Positions 6,311 to 10,253 of a DNA stretch of 10,253 nt are shown here, piece by piece (the first letter of the stretch is position 1; every line of letters begins with the position of its first letter). The stretch spans positions 1 through 10,253 of the forward strand of contig JACRCS010000018.1 in NCBI GenBank assembly GCA_016218905.1, written 5' to 3'. The translations under genes and the position numbers were made by a program. Under the pieces are notes generated by a model. It ran no database searches, was not told the origin of the DNA, and saw only the letters and a program-made list of their open reading frames with translations. The DNA comes from Deltaproteobacteria bacterium. Its GTDB lineage: Bacteria > Desulfobacterota_C > Deferrisomatia > Deferrisomatales > JACRMM01.

Positions 6311-7411
6311 ATGAAGACAACCCGATTCCTCAGTCGTACCCTGGCGGCCGTCGCTCTCGCCGCCCTCCTCGCGCCGGCCGCCGCAGAGGCCCAGGCCGTC
6401 ATCAAGGTGAACGACAACGTGAACGTCAAGTTCGGCTTCCAGTTCCAGGGCTGGGCCGACTGGACCCAGGCTGCCTCTACCGGCGGCTACGCCCAGAACC
6501 TCTTCGTGCGGCGTGGCCGGCTCCTCATGGGCGGCCAGGTCGCCAAGGACGTCACGTTCTTCTTCCAGACCGACAGCGGCAACCTCGGCAAGGTGACGAA
6601 CGGCGTGAAGGCGACGAACACCGGGTTCATCATCCAGGACGCCTGGGTGTCGTGGAAGGTCGACGACGCCTTCATCCTCGACGCGGGGCTCTTCCTCGTG
6701 CCGCTCAGCCGGAACATCCTCCAGTCGACGCTCAGCTTCTACACGCTCGACATCAGCCCCACGTCCACCATCATGGCCGGCCCGACTCAGACGGTCGGCC
6801 TGCGGGACACCGGCGTCCAGGCGAAGGGGTACCTCGTGGACGGCGGCCGCCTCGAGTACCGCGCGGCCGTGATGCAGGGCGTGCGCGACGCCGCGTCGCG
6901 CAACTCGCTCCGGACCGCGGGCTATCTCCAGTACAACTTCTTCGAGAAGGAGAAGGGCAACGTCTTCGCCGGCACGAACCTCGGGAAGAAGAAGGTCCTG
7001 AACGTCAACGGCGGCTTCGACATGCAGAAGGACTACAAGGCCTACAGCGGCGACGTCTTCGCCTCGATCCCGGTGGGTCAGGGAAACGAGGTCGGCGGCC
7101 AGGTCCAGTGGATCCACTACGACGGCGGCTCCTTCCTGACGTCGATCCCGAAGCAGGACGATCTCCTCGTCGAAGCCGCCTACTACCTCTCGAAAGCGAA
7201 GGTCCAGCCCTTCCTGAAGTACGAGAGCCAGAAGTTCGCGGACGACGTCGACGCGGCGAAGGACCAGGAACGGTTCGGCGGAGGGCTGAGCTATTACGTC
7301 TCCGGTCAGAACTTCAAGGTCACGGCGCAATACCTCCGGGTCGATCCGAAGAGCTCGGCCCTGAAGGCGACGAACCAGTTCACTGTTCAGCTCCAGGCGT
7401 TCTACTTCTGA
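6311..7411 (+). CDS. OprP/OprO-like outer-membrane porin
   Basis: A 366-residue precursor of an outer-membrane beta-barrel resembling the phosphate-selective porin O/P group (PF07396). A signal peptide with a KTTR start, a hydrophobic core and an APAAAEAQA cleavage region covers about residues 1-29. The mature chain consists of alternating amphipathic strands such as VNVKFGFQFQGWADW (38-52) and LFVRRGRLLMGGQVAKDVTF, typical of the first strands of this family, and ends in the aromatic residues FYF favoured by the BAM machinery. The ribosome site AGGAG (6302-6306) lies four bases before the ATG. It sits 31 bp after the permease frame and 79 bp before the D-lactate dehydrogenase, suggesting a porin serving lactate or other small carboxylates. 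Substrate preference cannot be read from the sequence; the family name reflects Pseudomonas phosphate porins. Confidence 0.85.
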   Translation: MKTTRFLSRTLAAVALAALLAPAAAEAQAVIKVNDNVNVKFGFQFQGWADWTQAASTGGYAQNLFVRRGRLLMGGQVAKDVTFFFQTDSGNLGKVTNGVKATNTGFIIQDAWVSWKVDDAFILDAGLFLVPLSRNILQSTLSFYTLDISPTSTIMAGPTQTVGLRDTGVQAKGYLVDGGRLEYRAAVMQGVRDAASRNSLRTAGYLQYNFFEKEKGNVFAGTNLGKKKVLNVNGGFDMQKDYKAYSGDVFASIPVGQGNEVGGQVQWIHYDGGSFLTSIPKQDDLLVEAAYYLSKAKVQPFLKYESQKFADDVDAAKDQERFGGGLSYYVSGQNFKVTAQYLRVDPKSSALKATNQFTVQLQAFYF

Positions 7412-7423
7412 GCCTGATCCCGG

Positions 7424-7457
7424 GCGGCGCCGGAGGGGAGAATCCTCCCGGCGCCGC
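7424..7457 (+). terminator. Strong GC hairpin between porin and D-lactate dehydrogenase genes (terminator-like, no U-tract)
   Basis: A perfect 10-bp stem, GCGGCGCCGG (7424-7433) with CCGGCGCCGC (7448-7457), is extended by AGG/CCT with one bulged C around a GGAGAAT loop. It begins 12 bases after the porin stop. The following bases (GCTCCTCTCC) have no T-run, so it may be a partial or factor-dependent terminator, or a 3'-stabilising hairpin that sets porin mRNA above the downstream dehydrogenase. Confidence 0.6.
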
Positions 7458-7490
7458 GCTCCTCTCCGAGACTGCGCAGGAGGATCTCTC

Positions 7491-10253
7491 ATGACGACCG
7501 CCACGGAAGCCCTCGAAGGCCTGCCGGCCCCCGCAGGGTTCCGCGAGGGAGGCCTCCGATCCGCCCTGGAGCGCATCGCGAGTCCGGGCCGGGTCCTCGA
7601 CAGGCCGATAGACCGGATCGCGTTCGCCTCCGACGCGAGCTTCTACCGGCTGATCCCGAAGGCCGTCGTCCTCGCGCAGACCGTCGACGAGGTGGCCTCT
7701 CTCTTCCGCCTCGCCCGGGAGACGAAGGTCCCGGTGACGCTTCGCGCGGCGGGAACGTCGCTCTCCGGGCAAGCCGTCACGGACGGCCTCCTCGTCGAGG
7801 TCGCCCGCCATTGGCGGACCGTGAAGGTCGAGGACGGCGGGAAGAGGTTCCGGGCGCAGCCCGGCGTCATCGGTGCTTCTGTGAATGCGGCTCTCCGGCC
7901 CTACCGCGTGAAGATGGGGCCCGATCCTGCCTCCATCAACACCTGCACGGTGGGCGGCATCCTCTCGAACAACTCGAGCGGCATGTGCTGCGGCGTGACG
8001 CAGAACGCCTACCACACGCTGGAATCGCTCTCGTTCCTCCTCCCCTCGGGGACGCGGATCGACACCGCCGCTCCCGATGCCGACGAGCGCTTCCGGGCCG
8101 CCGAGCCGGCGCTCTGGCAGGGGATCCTGGATCTGAAAGCGCGGCTCGAGGCGGACCCGGTGCTCGCAGCGCGCATCCGGTCGAAGTACCGGATGAAGAA
8201 CACCACCGGCTACTCGCTCAACGCCTTTCTCGACTTCGCCAGACCCGTCGAGATCTTTCGAAACGTCCTCGTCGGCGCGGAGGGGACGCTCGCCTTCATC
8301 TCCGAAGCGGTCCTTTCCACCGTGCCGGACCTCCCCGTCAAGTACACCGGCCTCCTCCTCTTCCCGACGATGCATGCCGCCTGCGCGGCGATCGTCCCTC
8401 TGCGCGACTCGGGGGCCAAGGCACTCGAGCTCCTCGACCGGGCCTCGCTGAGGTCGGTCGAGACCCAGCCCGGGGTACCGCCTTCGATTCGCTCCGTCCC
8501 GGACGGCGCCGCGGCGCTCCTCGTCGAGTACCAGGCCGGCGAGGAGCCCGAGCGGAAGGGGCTCGAGGCGACAGCGGCCGCGACGATCGCGCCATTCGCC
8601 CTCCTCGAGCCGGCCCGCTTCACGCACGACCCGACGGAGCAGGCGCTCCTCTGGAAAGTGAGGCAGGGGACGTTTCCGTCGGTCGGCGCGGCCCGCAAGA
8701 GCGGCACGACGGTTCTCATCGAGGACGTCGCGTTCCCGATCGAGCACCTCGCCGACGCCGCCGTCGACCTGACGAGGCTGTTCGAGACGCACGGCTATCC
8801 GGAGGCGATCATCTTCGGCCACGCCAAGGACGGGAACCTCCACTTCGTCATCACGCAGTCGTTCAACGACCAGGCGGCGCTCGACCAGTACGCGCGCTTC
8901 ATCGACGACGTCGTCGAGCTCGTCGTGAAGAAGTACGACGGGGCGCTGAAGGCCGAGCACGGGACGGGGCGGAACATGGCGCCGTTCGTCGAGACGGAGT
9001 GGGGCCCCGAGGCGTACGCCGTGATGAAGCGGCTGAAGGAGCTCTGCGACCCGGACGGGATTCTGAACCCGGGCGTCCTCCTGAACGCCGACCCGATGGC
9101 CCACCTCAAGGACGTCAAGCCGATGCCGACCGTCGAGGAAGAGGTCGACAAGTGCATCGAGTGCGGGTACTGCGAACCGAAGTGCCCGAGCCGCGAGCTG
9201 ACGCTCACGCCGCGCCAGAGGATCGTCCTGCGCCGGGAGATGACGCGCCTCGGGACGACCGGCGGGAACGCACCGCTTCTCGCGGCCCTCGAGGCCGACT
9301 TCCCCTACGCGGCGGTCGACACCTGTGCCGTGGACGGCCTCTGCGCGACGGCGTGCCCGGTCTCGATCGACACCGGCCAGCTGACGAAGAGGCTCCGCAA
9401 GGTGAGCCACTCCGAGCGGGCGAAGAAGGTCGCCCTCGGCCTGGCCCGCCGTTTCGCGACGATCGAGCCGGCGATGCGGATGGGCCTGCGAGCCGGGCAC
9501 GTGGTCCAGTCGCTCGCCGGCGCCGGCGCGATGGCGGGCGTCACCCGGGCGATCCGCGCCGTCGTCGGTCAGCCCTTCCCACAGTGGAGCGCCGAGATGC
9601 CGCGTGCGGCGAAGGCCGCGCGACCCGCGACCGCAAGGGACGGGGCGGCGGCCGTCTATTTCCCCGCGTGCATCTCCCGGACGATGGGGGCCCTCCCGGG
9701 CGAGCCGGACGAGACGTCGCTCATGGAGGCGTTCGTCACGGTGTCGAGGCGGGCGGGCTCGCCGGTCTGGATCCCGGACGACGTCGAAGGGACGTGCTGC
9801 GGCGTCCCCTTCTCGTCGAAGGGCTACGCCGACGCGAACGCCTTCACCGTGAACCGCGCCATCGATCGCTTCTGGGCCTGGTCGGACGGCGGGAGGCTCC
9901 CGGTCGTCGTCGACACGAGCCCCTGCACCTACGGCGTCAAGACGTGCCGGCCACAGCTGACGCTCGAGAACCAGGCGAAGTTCGACGCGCTGACGATCCT
10001 GGACGGCGTCGCGTTCACGCACGACACGCTTCTCCCGAAGCTCGTGGCGAAGCGGAAGTCCGGCCCGGTCGCGCTGCACCCGGTCTGCTCCGTGACGAAG
10101 ATGAACCTCGGTGCGAAGCTCGAGGGGATCGCCCGCTTCTGTAGCGACGACGTCGTCGTACCGCTGTCCGCCGGCTGCTGCGCCTTTGCGGGAGACCGCG
10201 GGTTTCTCCACCCGGAGCTCACGGCCTCGGCGACGAAGCACGAGGCGGCCGAA
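7491..10253 (+). CDS. FAD-binding and Fe-S D-lactate dehydrogenase (Dld-II/GlcD-GlcF fusion type), nearly complete, runs off right edge
   Basis: An open frame of 921 codons to the window end. It resembles respiratory D-lactate dehydrogenases of the Dld-II type, which oxidise D-lactate to pyruvate and pass electrons to the quinone pool. The N-terminal FAD_binding_4 domain has LRAAGTSLSGQAVTDG (84-99), GPDPASINTCTVGGILSNNS (143-162) and VGAEGTLAFISEA (261-273). The FAD-oxidase C domain has FGHAKDGNLHF (442-452), EHGTGRN (489-495) and CDPDGILNPG (519-528). Ferredoxin-like cysteines follow at 555, 558, 561 and 565, then a second set at 612, 618 and 622. Two CCG-type modules have Cys727, CC769-770 and Cys812, then Cys866 and CC896-897. 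The closing GDRGFLHPELTASATKHEAA stretch is near the family C terminus, so few residues are missing. AGGAGG (7478-7483) lies seven bases before the ATG. D-2-hydroxyglutarate (YdiJ-like) or glycolate specificity cannot be excluded; context favours lactate. Confidence 0.92.
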   Translation, partial: MTTATEALEGLPAPAGFREGGLRSALERIASPGRVLDRPIDRIAFASDASFYRLIPKAVVLAQTVDEVASLFRLARETKVPVTLRAAGTSLSGQAVTDGLLVEVARHWRTVKVEDGGKRFRAQPGVIGASVNAALRPYRVKMGPDPASINTCTVGGILSNNSSGMCCGVTQNAYHTLESLSFLLPSGTRIDTAAPDADERFRAAEPALWQGILDLKARLEADPVLAARIRSKYRMKNTTGYSLNAFLDFARPVEIFRNVLVGAEGTLAFISEAVLSTVPDLPVKYTGLLLFPTMHAACAAIVPLRDSGAKALELLDRASLRSVETQPGVPPSIRSVPDGAAALLVEYQAGEEPERKGLEATAAATIAPFALLEPARFTHDPTEQALLWKVRQGTFPSVGAARKSGTTVLIEDVAFPIEHLADAAVDLTRLFETHGYPEAIIFGHAKDGNLHFVITQSFNDQAALDQYARFIDDVVELVVKKYDGALKAEHGTGRNMAPFVETEWGPEAYAVMKRLKELCDPDGILNPGVLLNADPMAHLKDVKPMPTVEEEVDKCIECGYCEPKCPSRELTLTPRQRIVLRREMTRLGTTGGNAPLLAALEADFPYAAVDTCAVDGLCATACPVSIDTGQLTKRLRKVSHSERAKKVALGLARRFATIEPAMRMGLRAGHVVQSLAGAGAMAGVTRAIRAVVGQPFPQWSAEMPRAAKAARPATARDGAAAVYFPACISRTMGALPGEPDETSLMEAFVTVSRRAGSPVWIPDDVEGTCCGVPFSSKGYADANAFTVNRAIDRFWAWSDGGRLPVVVDTSPCTYGVKTCRPQLTLENQAKFDALTILDGVAFTHDTLLPKLVAKRKSGPVALHPVCSVTKMNLGAKLEGIARFCSDDVVVPLSAGCCAFAGDRGFLHPELTASATKHEAAE

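Noticed and set aside
4627..6429. A 600-codon minus-strand frame opposite the permease
   Set aside because: Highly charged, repetitive composition typical of antisense shadows in GC-rich genes; it runs opposite obvious LctP motifs and into the porin gene.
7380..10241. A 953-codon open frame on the minus strand opposite the D-lactate dehydrogenase
   Set aside because: Its product is arginine-rich low-complexity sequence without recognisable domains. It exists because the sense strand almost never uses codons that would place stops in that frame; the plus-strand gene has clear family motifs throughout.

Overview
This is a compact lactate-uptake and lactate-oxidation locus from a GC-rich Gram-negative bacterium. 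The porin with signal peptide and C-terminal aromatic residue shows an outer membrane. Third codon positions are almost all G or C, and long spurious antisense frames are open everywhere. The gene mix would suit Acidobacteriota or a deltaproteobacterium-like lineage, but nothing in the window fixes the taxonomy; treat this as a weak guess.

Layout. Leftward: lutC (1294-695) followed by lutB (698 to beyond position 1), joined by an ATGA stop/start overlap. These encode LUD-domain subunits of the iron-sulfur L-lactate oxidation complex; no lutA is in view. A 147-bp divergent spacer (1295-1441) separates them from a rightward block. That block begins with a membrane histidine kinase carrying an ABC_sub_bind-like periplasmic sensor domain (1442-3754) and a NarL/FixJ response regulator (3751-4398), again joined by an ATGA overlap. 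After a 180-bp spacer with AT-rich patches come an L-lactate permease gene (4579-6279 overall) interrupted by an in-frame TAG at 5989-5991, an OprP/OprO-like porin (6311-7411), a strong hairpin, and a FAD/Fe-S D-lactate dehydrogenase (7491 to beyond the right edge, probably lacking only its last few residues).

How it fits together (inference): lactate crosses the outer membrane through the porin and the inner membrane through LctP. The L isomer is oxidised by LutBC and the D isomer by the GlcD/GlcF-type dehydrogenase. The two-component pair in the middle is the obvious candidate regulator, with the periplasmic domain sensing lactate or a related carboxylate.

The two items most worth a second look are these. 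(1) The amber codon replaces a Ser of the conserved GSDTSSN motif of LctP, while the downstream frame is perfectly preserved. (2) CTAG-containing motifs cluster in the two spacers flanking the two-component genes: five of the six CTAG tetramers I found by eye in the window lie there, and the sixth is the amber codon itself. They are candidate operators for the response regulator. I see no mobile element, CRISPR array, tRNA or rRNA.
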